Source: Nitrospinota bacterium (GTDB lineage Bacteria; Nitrospinota_A; UBA7883; JACRGQ01). From it: 64,000 bases of DNA. The notes beneath the pieces were generated by a model. It saw only the letters and a list, made by a program, of their open reading frames with translations. It ran no database searches and was not told the DNA's origin. Location of the stretch: positions 62,001 through 126,000 of the forward strand of contig JAOUMJ010000003.1 of assembly GCA_029881495.1 (NCBI GenBank). Reading direction: 5' to 3'. The position numbers and the translations under genes were made by a program. Numbering within the stretch: the first letter of the stretch is position 1; every line of letters begins with the position of its first letter. Of this stretch, positions 26,241 through 36,204 are shown in pieces.

Positions 26241-27671
26241 ATGAACAGTACTGTTACGATACCTTTTTGGCTGTTGATACTCCTTTGTGTGCTTGCGGCA
26301 TGGGCCGCTATTGGAAGCCTGTTAATACCTAGTGTACGCTGGTTCCTCCGCAGGCGCGTAAGCAGGGTTATCGACGAATTGAATACCAGGTTACAGCTCC
26401 GAATCCAGCCGTTCAAGACCACCAAGCGTCAGGTACTTATTGACAGGCTCCTTTATGACCCTGAAGTATTAAAAGCTGTCGAGTTGCATTCCACGGAACA
26501 TAAACTCAGCCGTGATGAGGCTATGGCGGAAGCGGAAAACTACGCCAGGGAAATTGTTCCTTCCTTCAATGCATACGCTTATTTCCGCGCTGGATATGCA
26601 ATCGCGAGATGGTGCGCGAGGCTTCTCTACAGGGTAAGGCTTGGATATTCGGACGAAACCGGCCTTTCAAAGGTGGATAAGAACGCGGGCGTAGTATTTG
26701 TGATGAATCACAGGAGCAACATGGATTACATCCTGGTAGCCTACCTGGCGGCAACCCGGGCGGCTTTAAGTTACGCGGTAGGGGAGTGGGCGCGCATTTG
26801 GCCTTTACAGACCTTGATACGCACTTTGGGAGCGTACTTCATCCGGCGGAATTCCGGTAATCATCTTTACAGGCGTGTTCTTGCCCGGTATGTACAGATG
26901 GCGACCGAGGGGGGGGTGGTACAGGCGGTGTATCCTGAAGGGGGCTTAAGCAGGGATGGAAAGATCCGGCCTATTAAATTGGGTCTGCTCTCATACATGG
27001 TGCTAGGATTCGATCCAGACAGGGAGAGAGATATTGTTTTTGTACCTGTAGGGATCAATTATGACAGGGTTATTGAAGACAGGAGTCTTCTGTTGAAACT
27101 TGAACCGGCGCCAGTAAAGAGGAGTTTCTTTTTCGCAATCAAAACCACTCTCGGATTTATTCTTCACAATTTCAGCCTGATGCTTCGCCGCCGCTGGTAC
27201 CGTTTCGGCTACGCAGGGGTAAACTTCGGCACTCCTATCTCCATGAAGAGCTACATGAAAAAGCATAGGATTGATTTCCGCAAGATGAACGATGACTCCA
27301 GACATGAGGCTGTGGAACGGCTGGGGAAGGAGCTTATGTCCGAGGTTGGAAAGGTTATACCTGTTCTCCCGGTCTCGCTGGTTGCAACTGTTCTGCTTGA
27401 GGATGGCGTAACGGAGATGGAGGAGGGGAAGGAGTTCAGCGAACTTGAGTTGAAAGTGGCAGTTCAAAGGCTGGTGGAAAAACTTGAAAACCTCGGGGGA
27501 CATGTATACATACCTAGAGCTGATCAGGAGTACGCTATCACTGTCGGACTGCGCATGCTTACCCTTCGCCGGCTAGTTATAAAGGAAGAGGGGATGTACA
27601 GAGCCAACATAAAAGAGGTCCCGCTTCTCCGGTTTTACGCCAATTCCATCGAACATCTTCTTTCGAAGTAA
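26241..27671 (+). CDS. Glycerol-3-phosphate/lysophospholipid acyltransferase-like protein
   Basis: A 476-residue protein with an N-terminal membrane helix (PFWLLILLCVLAAWAAIGSLL) and the PlsB/PlsC acyltransferase blocks: NHRSNMDY (the HX4D motif), FIRRNSGN, and YPEGGLSRDGK. The length and long C-terminal region resemble bacterial PlsB-like GPATs more than 250-residue PlsC. It would esterify glycerol-3-phosphate or lysophosphatidate with acyl-CoA. ATG 26241 behind GGAGGG is preferred to the upstream in-frame ATG at 26190. An acyl-CoA synthetase follows on the same strand, which supplies its substrate. Confidence 0.87.
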   Translation: MNSTVTIPFWLLILLCVLAAWAAIGSLLIPSVRWFLRRRVSRVIDELNTRLQLRIQPFKTTKRQVLIDRLLYDPEVLKAVELHSTEHKLSRDEAMAEAENYAREIVPSFNAYAYFRAGYAIARWCARLLYRVRLGYSDETGLSKVDKNAGVVFVMNHRSNMDYILVAYLAATRAALSYAVGEWARIWPLQTLIRTLGAYFIRRNSGNHLYRRVLARYVQMATEGGVVQAVYPEGGLSRDGKIRPIKLGLLSYMVLGFDPDRERDIVFVPVGINYDRVIEDRSLLLKLEPAPVKRSFFFAIKTTLGFILHNFSLMLRRRWYRFGYAGVNFGTPISMKSYMKKHRIDFRKMNDDSRHEAVERLGKELMSEVGKVIPVLPVSLVATVLLEDGVTEMEEGKEFSELELKVAVQRLVEKLENLGGHVYIPRADQEYAITVGLRMLTLRRLVIKEEGMYRANIKEVPLLRFYANSIEHLLSK

Positions 27672-27757
27672 TAAACTCCGAAATAACAGTATAATGAAGT
27701 AGTGGAGGGTTTCAGCCCGATACCATATATCATGTTTAAATGACACTGGAGGGTAAA

Positions 27758-29557
27758 ATGAGCGAACTGAAGACTATAGGGAAAATGTTCCGTTCCGTTG
27801 TCGAGAAATACCCGGAAAAGCCAGCGCTTTGCAGAAAAGAATCGGGTGCTTGGAAACCGATAACCTATCGCGAACTGCATAATACCGTTTTAACGTTTTC
27901 AAAATCGCTGCATCTGCTTGGCCTGCGGCACGGAGACAGATTGGCAATCATGCTTGGAAACTCTCCAGAATGGGTGATAGCGGATCTTGCCACCATCTCA
28001 ATCGGGGCGGCGGATGTCCCTCTATACGGAACCATTTCAGATGAACAGGCAAAACATATACTGAATGATTCCGGGGCGAAAATCATTCTTATCAGAGGAG
28101 ACGACCAGGTTGCCAAGCTTCGGAATATAATCGGAAGTCTCCCTGAAGTTCAGGTTGTTATCACTGTCGACGAAGGGGTCGGCGCTTTTGGATCAGTCAG
28201 AACCATAAGCTTCGCCTCTGCTCTGAAACTGGGGAAGGAAGCCGATGCGAGCGCAGAATCCAAAGTGAAGGAAGCTGTTGAGAAAACCTCGCCGAACGAT
28301 CTTGCCTCAATAATTTACACGTCCGGCACCACAGGGATGCCTAAAGGGGTAATGCTTTCACACGGCAACATAACATCCAATCTGGAAGCGATATACAAGG
28401 CGGTAGACATTCTGAATTCGGATGTTCACCTTTCATTTTTACCTCTCTCCCATGTTTTTGAGCGGACTTGCGGCTATTACTGCCTGATAGGTGTTGGCGC
28501 GACCATCAACTACGCCGAAAGCATGGAGACGATAGCGGACAACATAAAAGAGATTCATCCGACAGTGGTAATTAGCGTTCCCAGGCTTTTTGAAAAAATG
28601 CTCGCGAAAATAAAGGATAAGGTCGCAAACGGCCCGGCTGTCCGTCAGAAACTTTTCTACTGGGCTCTTGGCGTTGGCGTAAGGATGACCGATCCCGATA
28701 GAAAAGAATCGGATTCACTCTGGCTCCAGTTGCAGTTCAAGCTGGCAAGCAAACTCGTTTTTTCCAAACTCCAGGAGGCGTTTGGCGGCAAGATAAGGTA
28801 TTTCATTTCCGGTGGCGCCGCCTTGAACAAGGACGTCGCGAATTTTTTCCGTTCAATTGGGATCAAGGTGGTGGAAGGGTACGGTCTTACCGAGACCTCT
28901 CCAGTTATCGCTGTAAATCCACCTGACGGAATCAGGCTGGGGACAGTCGGGAAAGTCTTGTCCAACCTGGAAATGAAAATGGAGGAGGATGGCGAGCTTT
29001 GCGTACGAGGTCCCAGCATATCAAAAGGCTATTTCAACAATTTCGAGGCGACCAAGGAGGCTTTCGACAGTGACGGCTGGTTCCATACTGGCGATATCAT
29101 CGAATTAAGCGATGACGGTTATGTAACGATCGTCGACCGCAAGAAGGATATCATAGTCATGTCGAACGGCAAGAATGTCGCTCCTCTTACACTGGAATCG
29201 AAACTCGTTGGGGACGACTATATAGCGCAGATAACGGTAGTCGGCAATAACAGGAAATTCATGGCCGCGCTTATCGTCCCGAATTTCGATAAGCTGAAAA
29301 GGTTTGCCAACGACCAGGGGATAGCGAATGATGATAATTCAAAACTGATCTTGAGCCCAAAGGTTGTCGCCTTATACCAGCAGAGGATCGACGAACATAT
29401 GAAGGACTTCGCGCGGTTTGAGCAGGTCAAAAAGTTTACTCTTCTGGCCCATGAGTTTACGGAAAAGGGGGGAGAGCTTACTCCTTCACTGAAAGTAAAA
29501 AGAAAGGTGATAGATAAAAAGTACGCAGAGATCATCGATAAAATGTATGCGGAGTAG
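27758..29557 (+). CDS. Long-chain acyl-CoA synthetase
   Basis: A 599-residue AMP-forming ligase. Adenylate motif IIYTSGTTGMPKGVM lies near residue 185, then GYGLTETSP, GWFHTGD and DRKKDIIVMSNGKNVAP. The insert and C terminus resemble FadD15/long-chain synthetases. It activates free fatty acids with ATP and CoA, feeding both the fad enzymes and the acyltransferase next to it. ATG 27758 follows TGGAGGG at good spacing; the upstream in-frame ATG at 27740 lies before that site and is not used. Confidence 0.93.
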   Translation: MSELKTIGKMFRSVVEKYPEKPALCRKESGAWKPITYRELHNTVLTFSKSLHLLGLRHGDRLAIMLGNSPEWVIADLATISIGAADVPLYGTISDEQAKHILNDSGAKIILIRGDDQVAKLRNIIGSLPEVQVVITVDEGVGAFGSVRTISFASALKLGKEADASAESKVKEAVEKTSPNDLASIIYTSGTTGMPKGVMLSHGNITSNLEAIYKAVDILNSDVHLSFLPLSHVFERTCGYYCLIGVGATINYAESMETIADNIKEIHPTVVISVPRLFEKMLAKIKDKVANGPAVRQKLFYWALGVGVRMTDPDRKESDSLWLQLQFKLASKLVFSKLQEAFGGKIRYFISGGAALNKDVANFFRSIGIKVVEGYGLTETSPVIAVNPPDGIRLGTVGKVLSNLEMKMEEDGELCVRGPSISKGYFNNFEATKEAFDSDGWFHTGDIIELSDDGYVTIVDRKKDIIVMSNGKNVAPLTLESKLVGDDYIAQITVVGNNRKFMAALIVPNFDKLKRFANDQGIANDDNSKLILSPKVVALYQQRIDEHMKDFARFEQVKKFTLLAHEFTEKGGELTPSLKVKRKVIDKKYAEIIDKMYAE

Positions 29558-29644
29558 TGGAGACCGGTTCCCGGCGGAATAGGTGGGGGGCGCTGTTTTT
29601 TCCGTCCTGACGGGGTGTTAGCCGCTGTTAATGCTTAGGATTTA

Positions 29645-30427
29645 TCAATTAACTCTGAAAAGGATGAATGAAATGTCATCCGGGTGAAATCCTTCGTCGC
29701 TGTTCTCCATATTCATTTTTGCCTGCTCCGAAAGATTTTCCCGCACCGATTCCAAATCGCCTTTTCGGATAATTTCGATTATCCTTTCGAGAGTTAAATT
29801 ATCGGTTACTCCGTCGGTTGTAAGTAAAACAGTATCTCGCGCGTCAAGCGTAATAAACGATCCAATTTCTATTCTCATGTCATCCGAGCCGACAATGTTC
29901 GAGACAATATGTTTTTCATCATGGTTTTCCAGTTCGCTACCCGCGATTATTCCCGACTCAAGCGCGTAGCCGACCGGGGAGTGGGCTATTGACTGATATT
30001 TCAGCTTCCCTCTTTGACCTACGATAATTACGCTTGAATCACCAACGTGATACGGTCGAATCTGCTGCCCCTGTATTTCCACCGCTACTACGGTTGAACC
30101 GGCTCCTACCTGAAGTTCTTTGATCCTTTCATTGGATTTTTCAATGGCTTCAAGTATTGCTCCCCGCAAATCCTCTTCTCCTTTATGCCCTGCAAGGATC
30201 TCGTTGAACGTTTCAGCGATTATGCGGGCGGCCTTTTCACCGGATGGCCGGCCTCCCATCCCGTCGGCAACAACTAGAACTCCAGTGCCGTCTCCAAGGC
30301 AGAGCATGGCGATACTGTCTTCATTAGGATTGGAGTATCCTGGGGCTCTTTCTGAAAATGCGGATAGACGCCCGCTACAGAATTCCTGATCGTCCAGATT
30401 ATATTTCTCTGCTTCGACTATTATCAT
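29645..30427 (-). CDS. PP2C-type Ser/Thr protein phosphatase
   Basis: A 260-residue soluble PP2C phosphatase. The metal-binding motifs are NEDS near residue 35, VADGMGG near 55, a HVGDSS strand, LTTDGVTD near 205, and HPDDISF at the C terminus. It removes phosphate from Ser/Thr in an Mn/Mg-dependent way. Its ATG is 20 bases after the stop of a small protein kinase gene, so the pair probably forms a reversible phosphorylation switch. Confidence 0.9.
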   Translation of the reverse strand: MIIVEAEKYNLDDQEFCSGRLSAFSERAPGYSNPNEDSIAMLCLGDGTGVLVVADGMGGRPSGEKAARIIAETFNEILAGHKGEEDLRGAILEAIEKSNERIKELQVGAGSTVVAVEIQGQQIRPYHVGDSSVIIVGQRGKLKYQSIAHSPVGYALESGIIAGSELENHDEKHIVSNIVGSDDMRIEIGSFITLDARDTVLLTTDGVTDNLTLERIIEIIRKGDLESVRENLSEQAKMNMENSDEGFHPDDISFILFRVN

Positions 30428-30447
30428 TTCCGCGGTAGTGCCTTTAG

Positions 30448-31191
30448 CTATATCAAACTGTCGAAATTCAAATTTTCCAGGTACACTCTTAATTGTCCCG
30501 CAGTTTTGTATTTTTTCCTAATTATTGAGCGCTTCAAACCGCAAACTACCTGTTTAATTTCCTTTGGAAGTTTTGAATAGATTTTTACGCCGCCGATCGA
30601 TTCATGATAAACCTGCAAAAGATCACACACATCGTCGAGAATATTTTCGGAGGTGGCGTCTTTCCAGTGGAAAAAATCGATCAGCTTCACTCCGAAACTC
30701 AAGCCGTACCGTGTGATTATTATATTATCGGTATGGATGTCGCCGTGAAACTCCTTGAGGCTGTGAATACATTCCACCCCCTTGGCCAGAGCAAGAAGGA
30801 GGTGGAGCGCCTGATATGGATCAAGCCGTTTTTTCGGCTGACTCGTGTAAAATTCGGAGAGCATGACGCCGTCTACATATTCGGAGATCAGGATTGGAAT
30901 CTGCTGACGCTTGAATGTAATCGTCTCCTGCGTGTTGTACTGGATAAGTATCTCGCAATTCCTTAGTTTGTGGAGCTTCTTGGCGTGATAGCGCAGAGTG
31001 CTGTTTCTCAGGTTGCGGTGGGGAAAGAAAAACTTCCCAGCACGCTCGATCCCGGTCTCTATTTCAAGCAGTTTATATACTTCCCCCTCCCATCCCGAAC
31101 CTATGCGATGCACGACCTTGTATTTCTTGGCAAGCACTCGGCCAGGTTTGAATTCAAAGGAACTAATCTTTTCTACTTTCACCACCCGCAA
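30448..31191 (-). CDS. Small Ser/Thr protein kinase-like protein
   Basis: A 247-residue protein with the eukaryote-like kinase motifs and little else. The Gly loop is GSGWEGEVYK near residue 32, the Lys is in RAGKFF, and the catalytic loop is HGDIHTDN (Asp and Asn kept; HRD reads HGD). The metal-binding DFG reads DFF. No membrane segment or sensor domain is present. The first Asp, Asn and second Asp remain, so activity is possible, though the altered loops resemble RIO/ABC1-like and lipopolysaccharide kinases. TTG 31191 is the likely start, with a poor ribosome site. It sits between putA and the PP2C gene on the same strand. Confidence 0.78.
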   Translation of the reverse strand: MRVVKVEKISSFEFKPGRVLAKKYKVVHRIGSGWEGEVYKLLEIETGIERAGKFFFPHRNLRNSTLRYHAKKLHKLRNCEILIQYNTQETITFKRQQIPILISEYVDGVMLSEFYTSQPKKRLDPYQALHLLLALAKGVECIHSLKEFHGDIHTDNIIITRYGLSFGVKLIDFFHWKDATSENILDDVCDLLQVYHESIGGVKIYSKLPKEIKQVVCGLKRSIIRKKYKTAGQLRVYLENLNFDSLI

Positions 31192-31262
31192 TATACCAGA
31201 TGTCCCATAATCTCTTTATAAAAACATGCAAAACGGCACTATGAAATGGAGTGCCTCCAGGC

Positions 31263-34247
31263 TTAAATATCGAGGTCGGGAGTGAAACCGCGGCGCATGC
31301 TGTTTTCGGATATCGACCTCGGTTCGACGAAATTCAAGAGGTACCCAGGCCCCCCCGCTTTTGTGCCAAGACCGCTCATCCCGAAGCCTCCGAACGGCTG
31401 GCGATGCACCAGCGCCCCAGTGATCCCGCGATTTATGTACAGGTTCCCCACGCGGAACCTGCTTCTTGCCAGTTCCGTATTTACCGGGCTCCTCGTGAAA
31501 ACTCCACCGGTAAGCATGAACTCGGTTGAGAGCGCGACGTCAATCGCGGTTTCGAAGTCATCTACCACCATCATGGCAACGACAGGGCCGAACAGCTCCT
31601 TCTGCATTAGGGGGTGGTTTTCAGTTTTAACCCTGAAGAGGGCAGGGGGTATGTAATAGCCTCCCTTGGGGAGGAGTTTGCTTTCGCCTATGTATAGCGG
31701 TTCGGCCCCTTCGCCCGGATCGCTGATCACTTCATTAAGACGGACATAGGCCGATTCGTCAACTACAGGACCGAGTTTGCACCCCGGATCCGATGGCGGC
31801 AATATCCGCAAACTCCTGCATGCTTCTATCAGGCGATTGAAAAGCGCATTGTATGTATCTTCACCGACAACTATTGCACGGGAGCAGGCAGAACATTTCT
31901 GTCCGGCATACCCGAACGCACTCTTGATGATTCCAGATACCGCTTCGTCAAGATCTGCGTCATCATCGACGATGATAGCGTTCTTCCCCCCCATTTCGCA
32001 TACGACCCTTTTTATGGTCGGCTGACCTTCGGAGACCTTCGACGCCTTTTCCAGTATCGACAGCCCCACCTCCTTGCTACCGGTAAAGGCTATCTGCGCA
32101 ATGAGCGGATGAGTGACGAGGCTGTCGCCAACCGTTTCACCCCCACCCGGAATGAACTGCACCACCTCGGAAGGGAAGCCTATATCTATCATTCTTGTGT
32201 ATAGCGCGTAAGCTGTTGCGCATGATTTGCCCGACGGTTTCATGATCACGCTATTCCCAGCAACAAGCGGTGCAACGGTCATCCCGCAGAGTATCGCAAC
32301 CGGAAAGTTCCAAGGGGCAACAACCAGCGTTGGGCCGCGCCCTTCGTAGATGAGTTCGTTTATCTCGCCGGCCATGTTCCCCTGTTTTCTTGGAGCCAGT
32401 TCCTTTCTCGCCATCATCGCGTAGTAACGGCAAAAATCTATCGCTTCGGCGACGTCCGCATCCGCCTCGCGCCACGGCTTCCCAACCTCGTATACCTCAA
32501 GCGCCGATATCTCCGCTCGATCTTCATCCAGCCTGTCGGCGAGCTTCTCAAGGAGTGTTGCGCGCTCTTCAATATCGGAATCTCGCCATGGCGCCCATGA
32601 AGCCATCGCCGTGTTCGCCGCCTTCTCAACCTCCTCGATGTTTGGAATCACAACTTCTGTAACGGCAGTTTCATAATCTGCGGGTGAAAAATGGAAAAAT
32701 GATTCTCCGTCGAGTCTGTTCTTTCCGTTAACCACTACCGGAACTTTTATAGGGAGATGCTGGAGGGTCTCCTTCATCCACGACGCAAACTCTTCTCGTT
32801 TGTCCCTGATTGTAAAATCAGTGAGAGAGGCGTTTGTGAATTCGGGAGACATTTTTTCGGTTTTCCCGGTAGAGGAGGAGGGGATGGGTCTTGCCAGGAG
32901 TTTTTCCCGATCCATTTTCTCGTGATAACTCATGCGAAGGAACCCGGCATTTGAGGTGTTTTCGAGTATGCGCCGTACAAGATACCCGATCCCCGGCAAC
33001 ATCTCCCCTATGGGGGCGTATAGCCGAATCCTTTTCCCCATTTTCCGCAAAGCCTTCTGCTCCGGTTCGGCCATACCATAGATCATCTGAACTTCATAGG
33101 CATCTTCCGGCAGGTTCTTACTTTTGGCATATGCCATGGCGTGAAGGAGCGTGCGGTGGTTGTGGCTTGCGAATGCCGTGGAGATAAGATCGGGAAATTC
33201 CAATAATTTTTCGGTCAGGCGTTCATAGTTTGCGTCCGTTGCGCCCTTTTCAGTAAATACAGGAACCTTATATCCTAGTTGTCTGGCATGGACTACTTCG
33301 TAATCCCAATAAGCGCCTTTAACAAGCCTTACCGTGAGCGGCGTACCTCTTACACGAGCAAGGGTGAAAAGCCTCTCAACATCAGCTTCGGCGGCCTTCA
33401 GGTATGCCTGCACCACAATACCGATGTGAGGCCACCCCTTCATATCGGGATGAGCAAGTATCTCCTCGAGAAGAGTATAGGTAATGTCATGATACTCCCA
33501 CTGCTCGAGGTCAATGTTTACAAATACGTTTTTCTCCCTCGCTTTTAGAAAAATGGGGAGAGCCATCTCCTTTAACCTGGAAACGCTGCCGGCAAGGTCG
33601 GCGCTTTCAAGCTGGGAATCAAGCGCCGAAATTTTCAGCGATATGTTCGCGACAGGTATCGAACCGGACGAATTGCGTGATAACAAGCTGTTCTCCGACC
33701 ATTTTCCCACACTGGCGGAGAGCTTTTCAATCAATTCAAGATAGCGGGCCTTATAAATTTCAGCCTCAACCTGGCTTACCGTGGCTTCTCCAAGGAGATC
33801 TGCCGTACACGCAAGACCATCCTTGTAAAGTTTACCCATTACCTTCAGGGCGCTCTCTGGATCTTTTCCGATAATAAATCTTTCGGCAAATTCGAGGATC
33901 CCTTTTTTTATGGCAATCGAGCCGATACCGGAAGTGAGAGGGGAGGAGGCCGCCTTCATGGCAAAATCAAGAATCCCTGAAAACTCGCGCCCTTTCTTCA
34001 GGAAATATTCGTCGATATGCTTCGAGATTTTATCAGAACTGTTCAGCGCCGGAAGGACATCAATGAACCTCAGGAGGTCTACCTTGAAATCGGGCTCGTT
34101 CATCGCCCAGTCGAAGAGTCTCCCTTGCCAGAATGATTTATCGAAGAGACCCGGCACGCCCCCCTCCAACCGGTCATAGAACTCGGTTCCAATGTTTTGG
34201 ATTTCAGCTTCCAGGTCAGAAATATTCTCCAAGATTCTTTCTCCCAT
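31263..34247 (-). CDS. putA: Bifunctional proline dehydrogenase / glutamate-semialdehyde dehydrogenase
   Basis: A 994-residue enzyme. The N-terminal half is the FAD proline dehydrogenase barrel, with DLEQWEYHD, RLVKGAYWD and the C-terminal helix motif RRILENTSN. The second half is the P5C aldehyde dehydrogenase, with APWNFPVA, CEMGGKNA and the catalytic Cys in GQKCSACSRA. It converts proline to glutamate in two steps and passes electrons to quinone. The DNA-binding domain of E. coli PutA is absent. The start is taken as ATG 34247; the frame is open to 34352. The kinase and phosphatase genes follow 71 bases downstream on the same strand. Confidence 0.93.
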   Translation of the reverse strand: MGERILENISDLEAEIQNIGTEFYDRLEGGVPGLFDKSFWQGRLFDWAMNEPDFKVDLLRFIDVLPALNSSDKISKHIDEYFLKKGREFSGILDFAMKAASSPLTSGIGSIAIKKGILEFAERFIIGKDPESALKVMGKLYKDGLACTADLLGEATVSQVEAEIYKARYLELIEKLSASVGKWSENSLLSRNSSGSIPVANISLKISALDSQLESADLAGSVSRLKEMALPIFLKAREKNVFVNIDLEQWEYHDITYTLLEEILAHPDMKGWPHIGIVVQAYLKAAEADVERLFTLARVRGTPLTVRLVKGAYWDYEVVHARQLGYKVPVFTEKGATDANYERLTEKLLEFPDLISTAFASHNHRTLLHAMAYAKSKNLPEDAYEVQMIYGMAEPEQKALRKMGKRIRLYAPIGEMLPGIGYLVRRILENTSNAGFLRMSYHEKMDREKLLARPIPSSSTGKTEKMSPEFTNASLTDFTIRDKREEFASWMKETLQHLPIKVPVVVNGKNRLDGESFFHFSPADYETAVTEVVIPNIEEVEKAANTAMASWAPWRDSDIEERATLLEKLADRLDEDRAEISALEVYEVGKPWREADADVAEAIDFCRYYAMMARKELAPRKQGNMAGEINELIYEGRGPTLVVAPWNFPVAILCGMTVAPLVAGNSVIMKPSGKSCATAYALYTRMIDIGFPSEVVQFIPGGGETVGDSLVTHPLIAQIAFTGSKEVGLSILEKASKVSEGQPTIKRVVCEMGGKNAIIVDDDADLDEAVSGIIKSAFGYAGQKCSACSRAIVVGEDTYNALFNRLIEACRSLRILPPSDPGCKLGPVVDESAYVRLNEVISDPGEGAEPLYIGESKLLPKGGYYIPPALFRVKTENHPLMQKELFGPVVAMMVVDDFETAIDVALSTEFMLTGGVFTRSPVNTELARSRFRVGNLYINRGITGALVHRQPFGGFGMSGLGTKAGGPGYLLNFVEPRSISENSMRRGFTPDLDI

Positions 34248-34449
34248 AGCTACCACCAGCTCTATTATAGGACTCAGGTCTATTATATTCGGTTTTTCAA
34301 GTTTATGGGTTGAACATGGGACTCGATGACTTTCCCTGCGCAAAGAATGCAAAGAATTATATAATCTATTTTGACGGGCACGGTTTACAACTTGCCCCCT
34401 GTTCTTGCGTCTGTTTAGAAACGTCCCATATAAAAGCGAGATATTAGAA

Positions 34450-36204
34450 ATGTTTTCAATTCGAAGGATCTACGATGCGGTCCTCCCAGTTAACCAGGAG
34501 GCGATACGGCAGGCCGAGGAAATAATACTGAACCGGTTTGCCGCTCTCGAAGTATCGGACGTAGATGGATTGTCCAAAAAGCTTATGAACCCGTTCAAGC
34601 AGAAATTTAGAACGATCCTCTATGTAGCGGAGAGGCCTCAGAAGGCGCAGGTAATCGGCGCGGCAATACTGATGCACGATCCCGATCTCAATTTCTGCTA
34701 CCTCGATTTTCTTGCTACCGCAAAAGGTGTTTCAAGCCGCGGGGTAGGGGGCGCCCTTTACGAATATGTGAGGGATGAGGCTCGCGATTTCCAGGCGAAA
34801 GGACTTTTCTACGAATGTCTTCCCGATTCCGAGCAAGAGTGCCCGAAACCAGAAGGGATTTACAAGGAAAATGTATCACGGCTCCGCTTTTACGAAAGAT
34901 ATGGAGCGCTCCCGATTGCCAACACCCAATACCAGCTACCGCTTAAACCGGGCGATACATGCATGCCTTTCCTGGTATATGACGGGTTGATGCCTGGAAA
35001 GGTTCTTAGGAAGGATTACGCAAAGGCGGCGGTTAAGGCAATTCTAGAAAGAAAATACGGCAAGGTCTGCCCTGCTGGATATATCGAAACAGTAGTTAAC
35101 TCATTCAAGGACGATCCGGTCAAACTGCGTGAACCCCGTTACAATAAAAAGTCCGCAAGCGAAGACAGCTCCAGGAAGATAGGCCAGACCATAAGAGAGC
35201 CGATAATGCTTGTAGTGAACGACAAGCACGATATCCATCATATCAAGGAGCGCGGCTACGTCGAATCTCCGGTGAGGATATCGAATATACTAGATGAAAT
35301 ATCGAAAACAGGGCTGTTCAAAAGGGTGCCGCCGAAAGATTTTCCCGAAAAGCATATTAAATATGTTCATGAAGCCGGGTTTGTGGAATACATCAAAAAG
35401 GTATGCGCATCCCTGCCGGAAAAAAAATCGGTATACCCGTATGTATTCCCGATTCGAAACGCAACCCGACCGCCGAAGGAACTTTCCGTTAGGGCAGGGT
35501 ACTACTGCATAGATACCTTCACCCCTATCAACCGTAACGCGTATACTGCGGCCAAAAGAGGGGTCAACTGCACGCTTACGGCGGCAGACTATCTATTGCG
35601 GGGAGAAGTTTTGTCATACGCCCTGGTGAGACCCCCCGGACATCACGCGGAAAGAAAATTGTTCGGAGGTTTCTGCTACTTCAATAACGCGGCAATAGCG
35701 GCGAGGTACCTGAGCAGGTACGGGAAGATCGCCATCCTCGATATCGATTACCATCATGGAAATGGCCAACAGCAGATATTTTTCGACCAAAACGACGTCC
35801 TGACCGTCTCTATTCACGGTCACCCCAATCACGCCTACCCATATTTCTCCGGGTTTGCATCGGAAAAAGGGGAGGGGCCGGGCAAAGGATTCAATCTCAA
35901 CTTCGCATTGGGAGAGAATATCAACGCGGAGGAGTACCGCCGTACACTGAAAGACGCTTTGAACAGAATTCAAAAGTTCCAGCCGATGTTCCTGATAGTC
36001 TGCCTCGGTTTCGATACAGCCAAGGGGGATCCAACCGGCTCATGGAATCTCACCAGCCGCGATTTTTATTTAAACGGCAGAGTAATCGGTAAATTGGGGA
36101 TCAGAACTCTGATAGTGCAGGAAGGGGGGTACAAAACAAAAACCATCGGTATCAATGCAAGGAACTTTTTCACGGGACTGCATGAAGGTTATAAGGAAGT
36201 CTAG
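34450..36204 (+). CDS. GNAT acetyltransferase fused to HDAC-family deacetylase
   Basis: A 584-residue two-domain protein. Residues about 1-190 are GNAT-like, with a YLDFLATAKGVSSRGVGGAL strand and acetyl-CoA loop. Residues about 250-580 are an arginase-fold deacetylase of the HDAC/acetylpolyamine amidohydrolase family: RPPGHHAE (the His pair), DIDYHHGNGQ (zinc ligands), CLGFDTAKGDPTG (Asp ligand) and QEGGY. One polypeptide would thus both add and remove acetyl groups, on lysines or polyamines. ATG 34450 is the likely start; an in-frame TTG lies at 34405. It is divergent from putA. The substrate is unknown. Confidence 0.87.
   Translation: MFSIRRIYDAVLPVNQEAIRQAEEIILNRFAALEVSDVDGLSKKLMNPFKQKFRTILYVAERPQKAQVIGAAILMHDPDLNFCYLDFLATAKGVSSRGVGGALYEYVRDEARDFQAKGLFYECLPDSEQECPKPEGIYKENVSRLRFYERYGALPIANTQYQLPLKPGDTCMPFLVYDGLMPGKVLRKDYAKAAVKAILERKYGKVCPAGYIETVVNSFKDDPVKLREPRYNKKSASEDSSRKIGQTIREPIMLVVNDKHDIHHIKERGYVESPVRISNILDEISKTGLFKRVPPKDFPEKHIKYVHEAGFVEYIKKVCASLPEKKSVYPYVFPIRNATRPPKELSVRAGYYCIDTFTPINRNAYTAAKRGVNCTLTAADYLLRGEVLSYALVRPPGHHAERKLFGGFCYFNNAAIAARYLSRYGKIAILDIDYHHGNGQQQIFFDQNDVLTVSIHGHPNHAYPYFSGFASEKGEGPGKGFNLNFALGENINAEEYRRTLKDALNRIQKFQPMFLIVCLGFDTAKGDPTGSWNLTSRDFYLNGRVIGKLGIRTLIVQEGGYKTKTIGINARNFFTGLHEGYKEV

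Noticed and set aside
29585-29640. Possible terminator in the convergent region after the acyl-CoA synthetase (CCGTCCTGACGG)
   Set aside because: The stem is only five bases with a 2-base loop, and the T run lies before it on the plus strand, giving A residues on the minus transcript.
32251-32662. Open frames antisense to putA
   Set aside because: They are the high-frequency antisense frames of a conserved enzyme, rich in Arg and Pro and lacking domains.
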